Counted from the stretch's first letter, positions 52,743 to 62,630 are shown. The stretch is 64,000 nucleotides of DNA from an uncultured Clostridium sp. (GCA_947644195.1 CANRZB010000010.1:25781-89780); one strand, 5' to 3'. A program made the numbers and translations. Notes: a model not told the origin generated them from the letters alone.

Positions 52743-54794
52743 ATGAGACAGGATATTAAATTGCGTGGAAGACTGCGCACCTACCTGAGCTGGCCAATCT
52801 TTCTGAGCCTGCTTCTGGTCGTGATGGTGGTGCAGCTTTTTATAGAGAACCGCAAGGCCGGCATGATCGGTTTCGGTTATTTTCTGGTATTTTTTCTGCT
52901 GTCCATGATCTTACGGTTTACGGGGCATCGAAAATTGCGCCGTGATCTGGTTCATTTTGCCAGTACCTACGGCGAAATGCAGATGAAAGTGATGACGGAA
53001 CTGACGGTTCCTTTTGCGATTTTGAGTGAGGAAGGCCAGTTGCTCTGGGGGAATGATGCCTTTATTGAAGTGGCAGTCAACAAAAAGGCAGCACGCAGAA
53101 ATATTGCAAATGTATTTCCAGAGATTACAGAAGAGCGGTTTCCAGAGAAAGGGCAGGATGCCGTGATTCATGTGCGCACAGAAGACCACTATTACCGTGC
53201 TATTTTGAATGTGGTAACGGATGAAGGCGGAGAAACGGAAGAACATCTGATGCCGATGGATTTGATTCTGGATACGAAACGTTTGCTTACCATGTTTCTG
53301 TATGACGAGACAGAAGTGATTCAGGCAGAGGAGAAGCGGGAAGCGGAGAATCTGATTGTCGGTCTTCTGTATATTGATAACTATGATGAAATGCTGGATA
53401 ATATTGACGAGGTACGTCAATCGCTGATGACGGCGTTGATTGACCGAAAGGTCAATAAATATATGCAGGGAATTGACGCTATCTCCAAAAAGATGGAAAA
53501 GGATAAGTTCCTGTTTGTATTTAAGCAGAGTTATCTAGAGGAGATCATTGACAGCCGTTTCACGATTCTGGAAGATATTCGGAATATCAATCTGGGGAAT
53601 GACCAGGGTGGCGCATCCATCAGTATTGGAATCGGTGTGGGGAATGGTACGTTTCTGGAGCGCTATGAGTGGGCCCGTGCCGCAATAGATCTGGCATTAG
53701 GGCGTGGTGGTGACCAGGCAGTTATTAAATGTGGAGAACAGGAGCAGTTCTTTGGCGGGAAACGGGTGCAGTTAGAGCGGAATACCCGTGTGAAAGCCCG
53801 TGTGAAAGCACATGCGTTAAAAGAATTGATTGAGGGAAAAGAGCGTGTGATCGTGATGGGACATTCCATCGGCGACGCGGATTCCTTTGGGGCGTCTGTG
53901 GGGATCTACCGCATTGCCAAGACCCTGAACCGCAAGGCGCATATTGTAGTTGATGAAGTCAATGCATCGGTACGTCCCATCAAAGAACGTTTCTATTCTA
54001 GTGAATATGACAATGATATGTTAATCAATGGGGATGAAGCACAGAAACGGATGGATGACAGTACGTTGTTAGTTATCGTGGATGTGGGGATTGCAGATCA
54101 CACGGAATGTCCAGAATTAATTACTATGGCACAGTCGGTTGTGGTGATTGACCATCATCGTCAGGCCGGGGATGCGATCGACAATGCGGTATTGTTCTAT
54201 GTGGAGCCTTATGCGTCTTCTTCCAGTGAGATGGTTGCGGAAATATCTCAGTATATCGGAGGCGGTTTGAAACTGCGTCCGCCGGAGGCGGAAGCGATGT
54301 ATGCCGGTGTCATGATAGATACGAACTGTTTTACCGATAAATGTGGAGTCCGCACGTTTGAAGCTATGGCGTATTTGCGTCGGAATGGTGCGGATGCCGT
54401 GCGTGTCCGTAAGATGTTTCGGGATAATCTGGAAGAATATAAGATCAAGGCGGCGACGATTCAGGATACGGAATTGTATCTTGATCAGTTTGCCATTGCT
54501 GAGTGTCCGTCCCGTGGCATTGATTCGCCGACTGTGTTAGGCGCTAAAATCGCAAATTCTCTCTTGAATATAAATAAAGTCAAGGCATCCTTTGTATTGA
54601 CGAAGTTTAATGGAAAAGTGTACATCAGTGCACGTTCCATTGATGAAGTGAATGTACAGGTGCTGATGGAGAGATTGGGTGGCGGTGGCCATATTAATAT
54701 GGCGGGAACGCAGATTCCTGGTCTGGATATCGAAGGTGTGAAGGAACGGTTAATGCAGGAGATTGACCAAATGATTGCAGAGGGTGAAATATAG
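52743..54794 (+). CDS. gdpP: Cyclic-di-AMP phosphodiesterase GdpP
   Basis: GdpP hydrolyses c-di-AMP and so sets potassium and wall homeostasis. The 683 residues begin with two transmembrane helices (about 15-35 and 39-58), then a degenerate PAS domain, a divergent GGDEF-like domain (about 190-330), and the DHH/DHHA1 catalytic part: GHSIGDADSFGAS (near 375), IVDVGIADH, the DHH motif (near 471) and GGGGHINMAG (near 645). The gdpP-rplI-dnaB order is conserved in Firmicutes. Confidence 0.96.
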   Translation: MRQDIKLRGRLRTYLSWPIFLSLLLVVMVVQLFIENRKAGMIGFGYFLVFFLLSMILRFTGHRKLRRDLVHFASTYGEMQMKVMTELTVPFAILSEEGQLLWGNDAFIEVAVNKKAARRNIANVFPEITEERFPEKGQDAVIHVRTEDHYYRAILNVVTDEGGETEEHLMPMDLILDTKRLLTMFLYDETEVIQAEEKREAENLIVGLLYIDNYDEMLDNIDEVRQSLMTALIDRKVNKYMQGIDAISKKMEKDKFLFVFKQSYLEEIIDSRFTILEDIRNINLGNDQGGASISIGIGVGNGTFLERYEWARAAIDLALGRGGDQAVIKCGEQEQFFGGKRVQLERNTRVKARVKAHALKELIEGKERVIVMGHSIGDADSFGASVGIYRIAKTLNRKAHIVVDEVNASVRPIKERFYSSEYDNDMLINGDEAQKRMDDSTLLVIVDVGIADHTECPELITMAQSVVVIDHHRQAGDAIDNAVLFYVEPYASSSSEMVAEISQYIGGGLKLRPPEAEAMYAGVMIDTNCFTDKCGVRTFEAMAYLRRNGADAVRVRKMFRDNLEEYKIKAATIQDTELYLDQFAIAECPSRGIDSPTVLGAKIANSLLNINKVKASFVLTKFNGKVYISARSIDEVNVQVLMERLGGGGHINMAGTQIPGLDIEGVKERLMQEIDQMIAEGEI

Positions 54795-54854
54795 CGAGAA
54801 AGAAAAAGAAACAGAGAGCTGTGGAAATTAATAAAATAGAAAGAGAGGTTCCGT

Positions 54855-55301
54855 ATGGAGGTAATCTTATTAGAGGATGTAAAATCCCTGGGGAAAAAGG
54901 GAGAAGTTGTTAAAGTCAGTGAAGGATATGCCAGAAATTTTATTATCAAGAAGAATCTCGGTGTGGAAGCGAATGCTAAGAACATGAATGAGCTGAAATT
55001 ACAAAAGAAACATCAGGAAAAATTGGCGCAGGAAAAATTGGATGCGGCCAGGGCATTTGCGGAGGAACTCAAGGACAAGTCTATCACTGTAGCGATCAAG
55101 ACCGGTTCCGGTGGCAGGAGTTTTGGTTCGGTATCGACCAAAGAACTGGCGGCGGCAGCCAAAGAGCAGTTGGGATATGAGCTGGATAAAAAGAAAATGG
55201 TATTGGATGTACCGATCAAGAGTCCGGGAACGTTCCAGTTACAGATTAAGCTGCATCCAAAAGTGACGGGAGAATTGCAGGTACTGGTCAGAGAGGCGTA
55301 A
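54855..55301 (+). CDS. rplI: 50S ribosomal protein L9
   Basis: The 148 residues start MEVILLEDVKSLGKKGEVV, the classic L9 N-terminus with the conserved GYARNFIIKK block (near 24), a long connecting helix (about 40-75) and the C-terminal domain. It binds 23S rRNA. It lies 60 bases after gdpP and 120 bases before dnaB, in the usual Firmicutes order. Confidence 0.98.
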   Translation: MEVILLEDVKSLGKKGEVVKVSEGYARNFIIKKNLGVEANAKNMNELKLQKKHQEKLAQEKLDAARAFAEELKDKSITVAIKTGSGGRSFGSVSTKELAAAAKEQLGYELDKKKMVLDVPIKSPGTFQLQIKLHPKVTGELQVLVREA

Positions 55302-55421
55302 TGTGACTGATTTGGCAATCTGCCGTCAGTAAGGCGAAACACAATGTAGGCGGGCATGTCCTGCCTTATTGTTTGATGCGGGAAGACCCGGAGCAGAAGC
55401 GATACTACATGGAGGATAAGT

Positions 55422-56765
55422 ATGGAAGAGGCGGCGATTAAGCGGATACCACCGCATAATATTGAGGCGGAGCGTGCCGTGATCGGTTCCATGATTATGG
55501 ACAGGGATGCCATTTTAACGGCGTCTGAAACCGTTACGTCAGAAGACTTTTACCAGGGACAGTATGGTGTGATCTTTGATGCTCTGGTGGAACTGTATCG
55601 GAGTGGAGTAGGGACAGACCTGGTAACGCTGCAGAATAAATTGCGGGAATTAGAGGTTCCACCGGAACTGAGTTCCGTGGAATATATAGGCGGGCTCTTA
55701 AATAGTGTTCCAACTTCCACCCACATTAAGCATTATGCAACGATTGTGCATGAGAAAGCAGTACTGCGCCGTCTGATCCAGGTAACAGAACGGATTGCCG
55801 GTGACTGCTATATGGACCGTCAGGCGCTGGAAGATGTGTTGGAGGATGCGGAGAAAAGTATCTTCCAGGTGATACAGCAGCGAGGGGGAAGTGAATTTGA
55901 ACCGATCCGGGATGTGGTTCTGCGCACGCTCGACAGCATTGAGAGGGCAGCGAAGCAAAAAGGACATATTACCGGGTTGGAAACGGGATTCCGGGATCTG
56001 GATTATAAAACAGCTGGGTTACAGAATTCAGATTTGATTTTGATTGCAGCCAGACCTGCGATGGGTAAGACGGCATTTGTATTAAACTTGGCGGAATATA
56101 TTGCATTACACAGTCAGAGTACCATTGCGATGTTCAGCTTGGAGATGAGCAAGGAACAGTTGGTCAAGCGTATGCTGTCTATGAATTCCCGGGTGGATTC
56201 CCAGAAAATCCGTACCGGAAATCTGGAGGATGAGGATTGGGACCGCCTGGTGGGAAGTGTACGGCGAATTGGAAATTCTCATCTGGTCATTGACGATACA
56301 TCAGGAATTACGGCGTCGGAGCTTCGCTCCAAATGTCGGAAACTTAAGATTGAACAGGGATTAGATCTGGTTATTATTGACTATTTGCAGTTGATGTCCG
56401 GCGGAGGCAGACGGAGGAGTGAGAACCGGCAGCAGGAGATCTCTGAGATTTCCCGTTCTCTCAAGGTTATGGCAAGGGAGCTGAATGTACCGGTCATTGC
56501 GTTGTCCCAGCTATCCCGTGCAGTCGAGCAGAGACCGGATAAGAAGCCGATGCTGTCAGATCTGCGTGAGTCGGGAGCAATCGAGCAGGATGCGGATATG
56601 GTAATGTTTCTGTACCGGGATGAATATTATAATCCGGACAGTGAGGAAAAGGGTGTGGCAGAGGTTATTATTGCCAAGCAGCGAAGCGGTCCTACCGGTT
56701 CGGTCAAGCTGGCATGGCTGTCCAACTACACCAAATTTGGGAATTTGGAACCGGATCGGGAATGA
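55422..56765 (+). CDS. dnaB: Replicative DNA helicase DnaB
   Basis: The hexameric helicase that opens DNA at the replication fork. The 447 residues have the N-terminal primase-contacting domain (1-110, IPPHNIEAERAVIGSM), a linker, and the RecA-type motor with Walker A AARPAMGKTAF (near 205), Walker B LVIIDYLQLM (near 320) and the arginine-finger region RSGPTGSV near the end. GGAGG lies five bases before the ATG. It follows rplI without a clear terminator. Confidence 0.97.
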   Translation: MEEAAIKRIPPHNIEAERAVIGSMIMDRDAILTASETVTSEDFYQGQYGVIFDALVELYRSGVGTDLVTLQNKLRELEVPPELSSVEYIGGLLNSVPTSTHIKHYATIVHEKAVLRRLIQVTERIAGDCYMDRQALEDVLEDAEKSIFQVIQQRGGSEFEPIRDVVLRTLDSIERAAKQKGHITGLETGFRDLDYKTAGLQNSDLILIAARPAMGKTAFVLNLAEYIALHSQSTIAMFSLEMSKEQLVKRMLSMNSRVDSQKIRTGNLEDEDWDRLVGSVRRIGNSHLVIDDTSGITASELRSKCRKLKIEQGLDLVIIDYLQLMSGGGRRRSENRQQEISEISRSLKVMARELNVPVIALSQLSRAVEQRPDKKPMLSDLRESGAIEQDADMVMFLYRDEYYNPDSEEKGVAEVIIAKQRSGPTGSVKLAWLSNYTKFGNLEPDRE

Positions 56766-56990
56766 TGGAATAAATGACGGATCGCAGAGATTGATCCATC
56801 TGGCGGTTACGGTAAATGGCAACAAATCGTTGCTGCAACGTGGAAAATATGCAGTTGGGGCTTGATTTAGTAAGTAGAATTGATTAAAATGGTAAAGTAT
56901 GGTTTTTGGTAAACGAAATTGATAGAAGTCTGCCAGAATGGAATCATAGTAGGAAAGAAATATGTCATCATGACAGATAGGAGGACGATC

Positions 56991-58340
56991 ATGGCAAATA
57001 AAGTAACATTTGATTATGCATTGACAAAAGATGTCATTTCATCAGAAGAAATCAAGGCGATGGAGAAGATTGCCGGTGATGCCAGGGAGGTGTTGTTGAG
57101 CAAGGAGGGAGCCGGAAGTGATTTCCTGGGATGGATTGATCTGCCGATCGATTATGACAAGGAGGAGTTTGCCCGGATCCAGAAAGCAGCAGAGAAGATT
57201 CAGTCAGATTCCGAGGTACTGCTGGTCATTGGTATTGGAGGCTCCTATCTGGGGGCAAGAGCAGCGATTGAATTTTTAAGACATGGATTCTATAACAGTG
57301 TGTCCAAGGAGATTCGTAAGACACCGGAAATTTATTATTGTGGAAATAATTTGAGCGGCACCTATCTAACACAGTTGAAAGATGTCATCGGAGACCGAGA
57401 TTTTTCTGTCAATATTATCAGCAAATCAGGTACGACGACAGAGCCGGCGGTAGCGTTCCGTATCTTTAAGAAAATGTTAGAGGACAAGTATGGCAAGGAA
57501 GAGGCTGCTGCCAGGATCTACGCTACGACAGACCGGGAAAAGGGTGCATTGAAGAATTTGGCAACTGAGGAAGGTTATGAGAGTTTTGTCGTGCCGGATG
57601 ATGTCGGAGGACGTTTCTCTGTGTTGACTGCGGTTGGGTTATTGCCGATTGCAGTGAGTGGCGCAGATATCACGAAGCTGATGGAAGGTGCAGCAGCAAT
57701 GCGTGAGGTTTGTCTGGACAAAGATTTTGCAGATAACGATGCTATGAAGTATGCGGCTGTACGGAATATTTTACACCGCAAAGGCAAGGCAGTTGAGATT
57801 TTATGTAACTATGAGCCTTTCCTGCATTACGTGTCTGAATGGTGGAAACAGTTGTATGGGGAGAGTGAAGGAAAAGATCAGAAGGGAATTTTCCCAGCTT
57901 CCGTTGATCTGACTACAGATTTACATTCTATGGGACAGTTTATCCAGGACGGTAGCCGTGTGATGTTCGAGACAGTCATCGAACTGGAAGATGTGAGTGC
58001 AGATATCACGTTGGAAGAAGAGCCAGTTGATCTAGATGGTTTGAACTATCTGGCCGGAAAGACATTGGATTTCATCAATAAAAATGCCATGAAGGGAACC
58101 CAGCTTGCACATGTGGATGGCAATGTACCTAATCTGTTGGTTAAAATGCCGGCGCAAAATGAGTATTATCTGGGGCAGTTGTTCTATTTCTTTGAATTTG
58201 CTTGCGGTGTGAGTGGATATATCTCAGGCGTAAATCCATTTAACCAGCCTGGTGTGGAAGATTACAAGAAGAATATGTTCGCCCTGTTAGGAAAACCGGG
58301 ATTCGAAGAGAAACGTGCGGAACTGATGAAACGTTTATAA
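56991..58340 (+). CDS. pgi: Glucose-6-phosphate isomerase
   Basis: Pgi interconverts glucose-6-phosphate and fructose-6-phosphate. The start at 56991 follows AGGAGG by six bases and gives 449 residues, the Gram-positive length; an in-frame start at 56919 lacks support. Signatures are [12 protein letters not shown] (near 78), the SIS-type phosphate loop [11 protein letters not shown] (near 145) and [21 protein letters not shown] near the end, which carries the PGI signature. A terminator follows. Confidence 0.97.
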   Translation: MANKVTFDYALTKDVISSEEIKAMEKIAGDAREVLLSKEGAGSDFLGWIDLPIDYDKEEFARIQKAAEKIQSDSEVLLVIGIGGSYLGARAAIEFLRHGFYNSVSKEIRKTPEIYYCGNNLSGTYLTQLKDVIGDRDFSVNIISKSGTTTEPAVAFRIFKKMLEDKYGKEEAAARIYATTDREKGALKNLATEEGYESFVVPDDVGGRFSVLTAVGLLPIAVSGADITKLMEGAAAMREVCLDKDFADNDAMKYAAVRNILHRKGKAVEILCNYEPFLHYVSEWWKQLYGESEGKDQKGIFPASVDLTTDLHSMGQFIQDGSRVMFETVIELEDVSADITLEEEPVDLDGLNYLAGKTLDFINKNAMKGTQLAHVDGNVPNLLVKMPAQNEYYLGQLFYFFEFACGVSGYISGVNPFNQPGVEDYKKNMFALLGKPGFEEKRAELMKRL

Positions 58341-58352
58341 ATTGCAATAGGA

Positions 58353-58388
58353 CCCCCTCTGCAACAGAGTGATGCAGAGGGGGTTTTT
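58353..58388 (+). terminator. Terminator after pgi
   Basis: A 10-bp GC-rich stem (58353-58362 with 58374-58383) is followed by five T. It lies between the convergent pgi and Nudix genes. Confidence 0.95.
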
Positions 58389-58408
58389 CCGTTACCCGGA
58401 CGTTGTAA

Positions 58409-58897
58409 TTATTTTGGAAAATACTTTAAGAGTTCCCGGTCAATCTCTGCAATGGTTTCGTCTTTCCCAAGATGATGAAATAGGGCGAGTTTACCGATTT
58501 CATCCCGGTCCTGACGCTGTTTTTCGATGGTCTGCATGTCTTCCGTCTGTAGCCGGATGCCATATAATCCGCCGTATTCCTTACGGTATTCCGTGGAAAA
58601 ATAATCGGGAACCATATTAAAGTGCATCAAACCGAGATATTCAAATGGGATATGAGAGATTCCGATTTCTTCCTGACATTCCCGTGTGATACATTCCCGC
58701 ATGGTTTCGCCTTCCTGCAGGCATCCGCCAAAGATTTCCCAGTCTTTTCTCCAATGATTCCATCCGAGCAGATAATCATTTTCCACCAAGACGACAGCCA
58801 GACAATGGGTAATGGGAGCATAACCCTCCAGAGCAACTGTTTCGTCTACCTCTATCAGTTCTACAAATTCATTCCCTCTGTGATCTTTCAGTATCAT
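58409..58897 (-). CDS. Nudix hydrolase
   Basis: This 162-residue enzyme has a complete Nudix box, G58-x5-E-x7-REcqEEIG (G58 to G79), which binds Mg2+ for pyrophosphate hydrolysis of an X-linked nucleoside diphosphate. An AGAGGT site precedes the ATG at 58897. Its substrate (an oxidised nucleotide, a sugar nucleotide or similar) cannot be told. It is a single gene convergent with pgi. Confidence 0.93.
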   Translation of the reverse strand: MILKDHRGNEFVELIEVDETVALEGYAPITHCLAVVLVENDYLLGWNHWRKDWEIFGGCLQEGETMRECITRECQEEIGISHIPFEYLGLMHFNMVPDYFSTEYRKEYGGLYGIRLQTEDMQTIEKQRQDRDEIGKLALFHHLGKDETIAEIDRELLKYFPK

Positions 58898-58915
58898 ATG
58901 GAACCTCTTTTCTAA

Positions 58916-59258
58916 GCGATTGATCGTGAGAACGACACGAGAAAGTTGAGGAGTTTCCGTGTCATAATATAGTCATTTATTTTCGTTTATTCGTTATTTT
59001 GTCCAGAAAATAGGCAGATCAGACTTTTGTCAACAATTTGGAAAATAATTCCAGCAAATTTATGTAGGCAGGATGAAAACTTTTTTTTAACGGATAACAA
59101 AAATTATCCTAGCTTCAAAAACTTTAACTAGCAACAAGTATATGTTGTTGCCCTGGGAATGACTGGCACTTTTCTTGATTAAAGAACGACAATGGTATAT
59201 CCTGTATTTGGTGTATTGAAACAAAGGAAAATACAAGATTTTGAGGGAGAGGGATCGT
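58916..59258. other. Intergenic region between divergent genes
   Basis: No gene is seen. It is AT-rich in the middle (58975-59100), has a weak dyad at about 59131-59152 (GCAACA/TGTTGC type) and ends in the GAGGGAGAGG site of the truncated response regulator. Promoters for both sides are expected but not clear. Confidence 0.4.
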
Positions 59259-59669
59259 ATGAAAATATTATTGGTGGAGGATGATCGGGAAATAAGTGAT
59301 ATGTTAAAGAATTTCCTGATTACGGAAAATTATGAGGTAACGGCTGCCTATGATGGAGAGAGCGCTTGTCAGCTGTTTTTTGCGGAGGAATTCAGTCTGG
59401 TATTGTTGGATCTGATGATACCGAAAGTCAGTGGCATGGAAGTGATGAAAGTAATTCGGGAAAAGAATACGGTGCCCATCATCATCATTTCGGCAAAAGA
59501 CAGTGATTCAGATAAGACATTAGGTCTGGGTCTAGGGGCCGACGATTATATTACCAAGCCATTTTCTGTGGCGGAGGTGCTGGCGAGGATCAAGGCAAAT
59601 ATCAGAAGAAGCACCCAATATGTCGCAGGAATGGCTAGAGAAATACGGCCTATGTGGAGATTGCAGTGA
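59259..59669 (+). pseudogene. Truncated OmpR-type response regulator (receiver domain only)
   Basis: The first ~120 residues are an ordinary receiver domain (ILLVEDDREISD, phosphoacceptor D in LLDLMIP, conserved Lys in DDYITKPF). After RIKANIRR the sequence runs into about 15 unrelated residues and stops, so the whole winged-helix output domain of the OmpR family is missing. The junction falls directly at the remains of an ABC ATPase in another frame, which points to a deletion between genes of a former regulator/kinase/transporter operon. The receiver itself looks intact and could still be made. Confidence 0.8.
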
Positions 59670-60058
59670 AAGATATCAGGAAAGCGTCGTATCTGCTTTC
59701 GGATCAGTTGGGATTCAAGAATTTTAAGGTGGCTGATGATCAGACGATCCGTCTGTACGATCCGACTGCGGCAAATGAGATAGCAAAAGCGTTTGCGTTA
59801 CATGATGTAGAGCTTATTTCGATAGGGAAGCAGTCCGAAACACTGGAAGACTATTTTATTGCATTGTTTGTCGGAATGTCCATGAAGTCATCCAAGGCAA
59901 CGCTGATTACTGCTTTTTTGCTGATCTTTCTGACCCAGGCAAACATTGGAGATCTATCACTGGCCGGAAATGCAGTGTTTCCGGTAATGTTGACGGCGCT
60001 CTCGCTGATTTTTGCAGTGCTTACCATTCGTAATGCGGAAACTAGGGATTTGATGTAA
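59654..60058 (+). pseudogene. Fused remnants of an ABC ATPase tail and permease end
   Basis: This frame begins at about 59654 without a proper start. Its first ~70 residues match the C-terminal tail of BcrA-like ABC ATPases (VEIAVKDIRKASYLLSDQLG ... LEDYFIAL), and the last ~55 residues contain two hydrophobic helices (near 77-96 and 105-124) that look like the end of an ABC permease. The upstream sequence is the truncated response regulator. The parts look like what is left after deletions in a regulator/kinase/ABC/permease operon of the bacitracin-resistance type. A functional product is unlikely. Confidence 0.6.
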
Positions 60059-60066
60059 GCGGAGAG

Positions 60067-60107
60067 TATATTCCGGGCAACAGCATTTACTTGTTGCCCG
60101 GAATATA
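60067..60107 (+). terminator. Long hairpin after the ABC remnant
   Basis: A 16-bp perfect inverted repeat (60067-60082 with 60092-60107) with a 9-nt loop. There is little T-run, so it may be a terminator without a strong tail or a left-over from the former operon. Confidence 0.6.
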
Positions 60108-60116
60108 TTAACTGTT

Positions 60117-60147
60117 ACTTGACAAGGAACATGTCAAGTGATATATT
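60117..60147 (+). promoter_or_regulatory. GNAT gene promoter with palindromic operator
   Basis: TTGACA (60119-60124) and TATATT (60142-60147), spacer 17, contain the dyad ACTTGACA-N7-TGTCAAGT (60117-60139). The left arm covers the -35 and the right arm fills the spacer, so a repressor or a MerR-type activator could act here. Confidence 0.6.
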
Positions 60148-60207
60148 GGCTGCTAAATATCCTGGAAACAGATACAAATAGGATCTTATTAAGGAAGGAG
60201 AGTGTAT

Positions 60208-60759
60208 ATGAAACACTGTGGAACACAAAGGATAGAGACAGAACGATTGCTTTTAAGAAGATTTGTCAGTGAAGATGCCGAGGCTATGTACAAAAACTGG
60301 GCATCCGATGATGAGGTAACGAAATATTTAACATGGCCCACACATCCTAATGTCGATGTCAGTAAATTTGTCTTGGAGGATTGGGTAGCCTCCTATTCCG
60401 ATGAAACAAGCTATCAGTGGGCGATCGTGTTCAAAGAAAACGGTGATGAACCGATTGGCAGTATCAGCGTGGTTCATAGGAATGAGGATGTTTCTATGGT
60501 TCAAATCGGCTATTGTATCGGAAGATCCTGGTGGCACCAGGGGATTACTACGGAAGCATTGAAAGCAGTGATGGATTTCTTCTATGATGTGGTAGGAGCC
60601 AATCGGATAGAAGCAAAGCATGACCCGAGAAACCCCAACTCCGGGAAAGTGATGGAGAAATGCGGCATGAAATATGAGGGGACTTTGCGGAGTGCGGATC
60701 GCAACAATCAGGGAATCTGTGATACCAGTTATTATGCATTGTTAAGATCGGAGCGTTAA
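60208..60759 (+). CDS. GNAT acetyltransferase, RimJ/RimL-like
   Basis: This 183-residue protein begins with the RimJ/L-type pattern IETERLLLRRFVSEDAEAMYKNWASD and has the acetyl-CoA site GYCIGRSWWHQGITTEALKAV (near 103-123) and the HDPRNPNSGKVMEKCGMKYEG block. It would acetylate an N-terminus or small molecule; the acceptor is unknown. I choose ATG 60208 after GGAGAGTG; a GTG at 60202 is inside that region. Its promoter carries a palindromic operator. It is convergent with the XRE-GyrI gene. Confidence 0.9.
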   Translation: MKHCGTQRIETERLLLRRFVSEDAEAMYKNWASDDEVTKYLTWPTHPNVDVSKFVLEDWVASYSDETSYQWAIVFKENGDEPIGSISVVHRNEDVSMVQIGYCIGRSWWHQGITTEALKAVMDFFYDVVGANRIEAKHDPRNPNSGKVMEKCGMKYEGTLRSADRNNQGICDTSYYALLRSER

Positions 60760-60835
60760 ATAGTAAAATATCCTGCCTGAGATATTGGTATCACAGGCAG
60801 GTAGTTTCAAGATCCCTAATAAAATATAAAATGCG

Positions 60836-61504
60836 TTACTTACAAGCAATATAAACGTCCATACTCTCCCCATCGGTTTCAAAGCAGGGAATAACATCCT
60901 TGTCCGTGTGTTCCAGACCGTTTACGCGCATATACTCCATAAGCGTTTTATAGGCGTTGGGAATGGTCACAAAAGGATTTTCAAATGGGCTTTTAATGTG
61001 GATTGCTGCATATCTGTGGGCTTCCTGCTCGTGTATTTCAACGTCAGGAGGGACGACCCCGTCAGGCAGTATCCATGCCGCTTCGTAGCCGTGCATATTG
61101 AAAACATTGATCTGCTCCTGTGACACATTTGGAAAATCCCAGCCAATGACACGAGGCTTATCCACGCCGCAGCTACGGGCAATGGAAAATACTCTGTCGA
61201 TCGCGTCTCCCTCTGGTTCGGAGCTTATAACGGCATGTTTGATATAGCGGAAAGCGGGGACGGTCTCGACACGCAAATTTGTATACGCTTCGCCACAAGT
61301 GACCATTTCATCGCGGAACAGGTTGTCCAGAGAGCAATTGAAAAGCCTGCAAAGTTCTATAGCTTTGTCCATTTCGGGCTGCACTGTATCCAGCTCCCAT
61401 TTTGATACGGTTTGACGGCTGATATTCATTTTTTCAGCCAAATCCTCTTGCGTCATATTTCCTCTCAGATGTCTTAAAAACTGTAAATTTTTTCCAAAGC
61501 TCAT
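60836..61504 (-). CDS. XRE-family regulator with GyrI-like effector-binding domain
   Basis: This 222-residue protein has a helix-turn-helix at about 18-37 (TQEDLAEKMNISRQTVSKWE) and a C-terminal GyrI-like/effector-binding domain (about 75-222), with the strings VETVPAFRYIKHAV and HEQEAHRYAAIHIKSPFENP. GyrI-like domains bind small molecules or drugs, so it probably senses a compound and regulates transcription. AAGGAG precedes the start. Target genes are not shown; the adjacent GNAT gene is convergent. Confidence 0.88.
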   Translation of the reverse strand: MSFGKNLQFLRHLRGNMTQEDLAEKMNISRQTVSKWELDTVQPEMDKAIELCRLFNCSLDNLFRDEMVTCGEAYTNLRVETVPAFRYIKHAVISSEPEGDAIDRVFSIARSCGVDKPRVIGWDFPNVSQEQINVFNMHGYEAAWILPDGVVPPDVEIHEQEAHRYAAIHIKSPFENPFVTIPNAYKTLMEYMRVNGLEHTDKDVIPCFETDGESMDVYIACK

Positions 61505-61630
61505 AAATTATTCTCCTTTTCTGTTTTTTTGCGCCGCGTCGCATTATTAGTATAGTATTTTCCTCAACAAGCAGCAACCAATCCATATGCGCTATTTTTT
61601 TGATTCGCGCAACTTCAAAGTGCGGGGTTA

Positions 61631-61804
61631 GTGTCTCCATCCTTAAATCACTCGGATCGTAAATATATTGATGAATTCAGTACACCAAGTGAAATAGAAT
61701 CATATGTTATCATATGGACTTCTTTGGAATTTGGCACAGAGGCATTGTATCTCAAATTGCCAAAAGGAGTTTTTGTTATACAAAACACAAGGTGTCACAA
61801 ATAA
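61631..61804 (+). pseudogene. Short open frame, possible gene remnant
   Basis: An open frame of 57 codons from a GTG without a good ribosome binding site ends at TAA 61802-61804. It reads as protein-like sequence (IDEFSTPSEIESYVIIWTSLEFGTEALYLKLPKG). It may be the tail of a lost gene or chance. The rest of 61505-61863 shows no gene. Confidence 0.25.
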
Positions 61805-61863
61805 TGATTTCAAAATGTACACGGTACAGATGAAGTCATCAATAAAGAAAGCGAGGATGGAGA

Positions 61864-62520
61864 ATGAAAAAAGGACATGATATTCGAATTGACCGTAGTC
61901 TTTTACACCCCAGGTTAAATTTTTTACTGGATAAGTTATTGAAGCAATGTGCCAAGAAAAATATCTATCTGATCATTACAGAGGGATATCGCACGAAAGC
62001 GTACCAGGATGCTTTGTATGCCAAGGGAAGGACAAAACCAGGAAAAATTGTAACCAATGCCCAAGGAAGCGGTTACAATAGCCAGCATCAATGGGGCATT
62101 GCGTTTGATATCGCAATCAATGATAAAAAGCTGTCTTATGATGAGAAAATACTGAAAAAAGTTGTTAAGATTGCGAAAGAACTTGGTCTTGGATGGGGCG
62201 GAGACTGGGTATCATTTGTGGATACTCCACATTTTTATCTAAAGAAATGGGGCGATACTACAGTAAAATTAAAGCGGTTGTATGGTAAGCCAGAGAAATT
62301 CAAAAAAACATGGTATATGAAAACTACTTACAGTAAGAATGGCGGTCTTCCACTATGGAAGAGCAAGAAGAATATTGACAAGAAAAAGCCCGGCCGGATA
62401 CCAAAAGGGAAAAAGGTAGGGATCCTGTTAGACAAAGCGATCAAAGTGCGATCCAGAGAGTATCAAAAGGTGTCATACAAAGGGAAATATGGATATGTGA
62501 ACAAAGCATATTTAAAATAA
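61864..62520 (+). CDS. M15 peptidase (CwlK/endolysin-like) with C-terminal SH3-like domain
   Basis: Residues 1-130 are a D-alanyl-L-alanyl or L-alanyl-D-glutamate peptidase of the M15 type, with EGYRTKAYQDALYAKGR (near 40-56), zinc ligands H75 and D82 (NSQHQWGIAFDIA) and H123 (TPHFYL). Residues about 148-218 look like a Lys-rich SH3-like wall-binding domain. There is no signal peptide, as in phage endolysins, so export might need a holin or lysis. GAGGATGG lies just before the ATG. A terminator follows. It could be a phage relic, but no other phage gene is near. Confidence 0.88.
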   Translation: MKKGHDIRIDRSLLHPRLNFLLDKLLKQCAKKNIYLIITEGYRTKAYQDALYAKGRTKPGKIVTNAQGSGYNSQHQWGIAFDIAINDKKLSYDEKILKKVVKIAKELGLGWGGDWVSFVDTPHFYLKKWGDTTVKLKRLYGKPEKFKKTWYMKTTYSKNGGLPLWKSKKNIDKKKPGRIPKGKKVGILLDKAIKVRSREYQKVSYKGKYGYVNKAYLK

Positions 62521-62590
62521 TACAAATGAGAAATACATTTTATCTGTGAAAGTTATGGTAGAATTAAGATACGGAAAAGAAGATCCTAAG

Positions 62591-62630
62591 ATAGATGATT
62601 TATGCTAAATGCATAGGTCATCTATTTTTT
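62591..62630 (+). terminator. Terminator after the M15 peptidase
   Basis: Two stacked stems (62591-62598 with 62618-62625, and 62601-62605 with 62611-62615) end in a T-run. Confidence 0.88.

Noticed and set aside
61864..62520. Prophage lysis module around the M15 peptidase
   Set aside because: No holin, integrase, portal or tail genes are near; a single endolysin-like gene is not enough.
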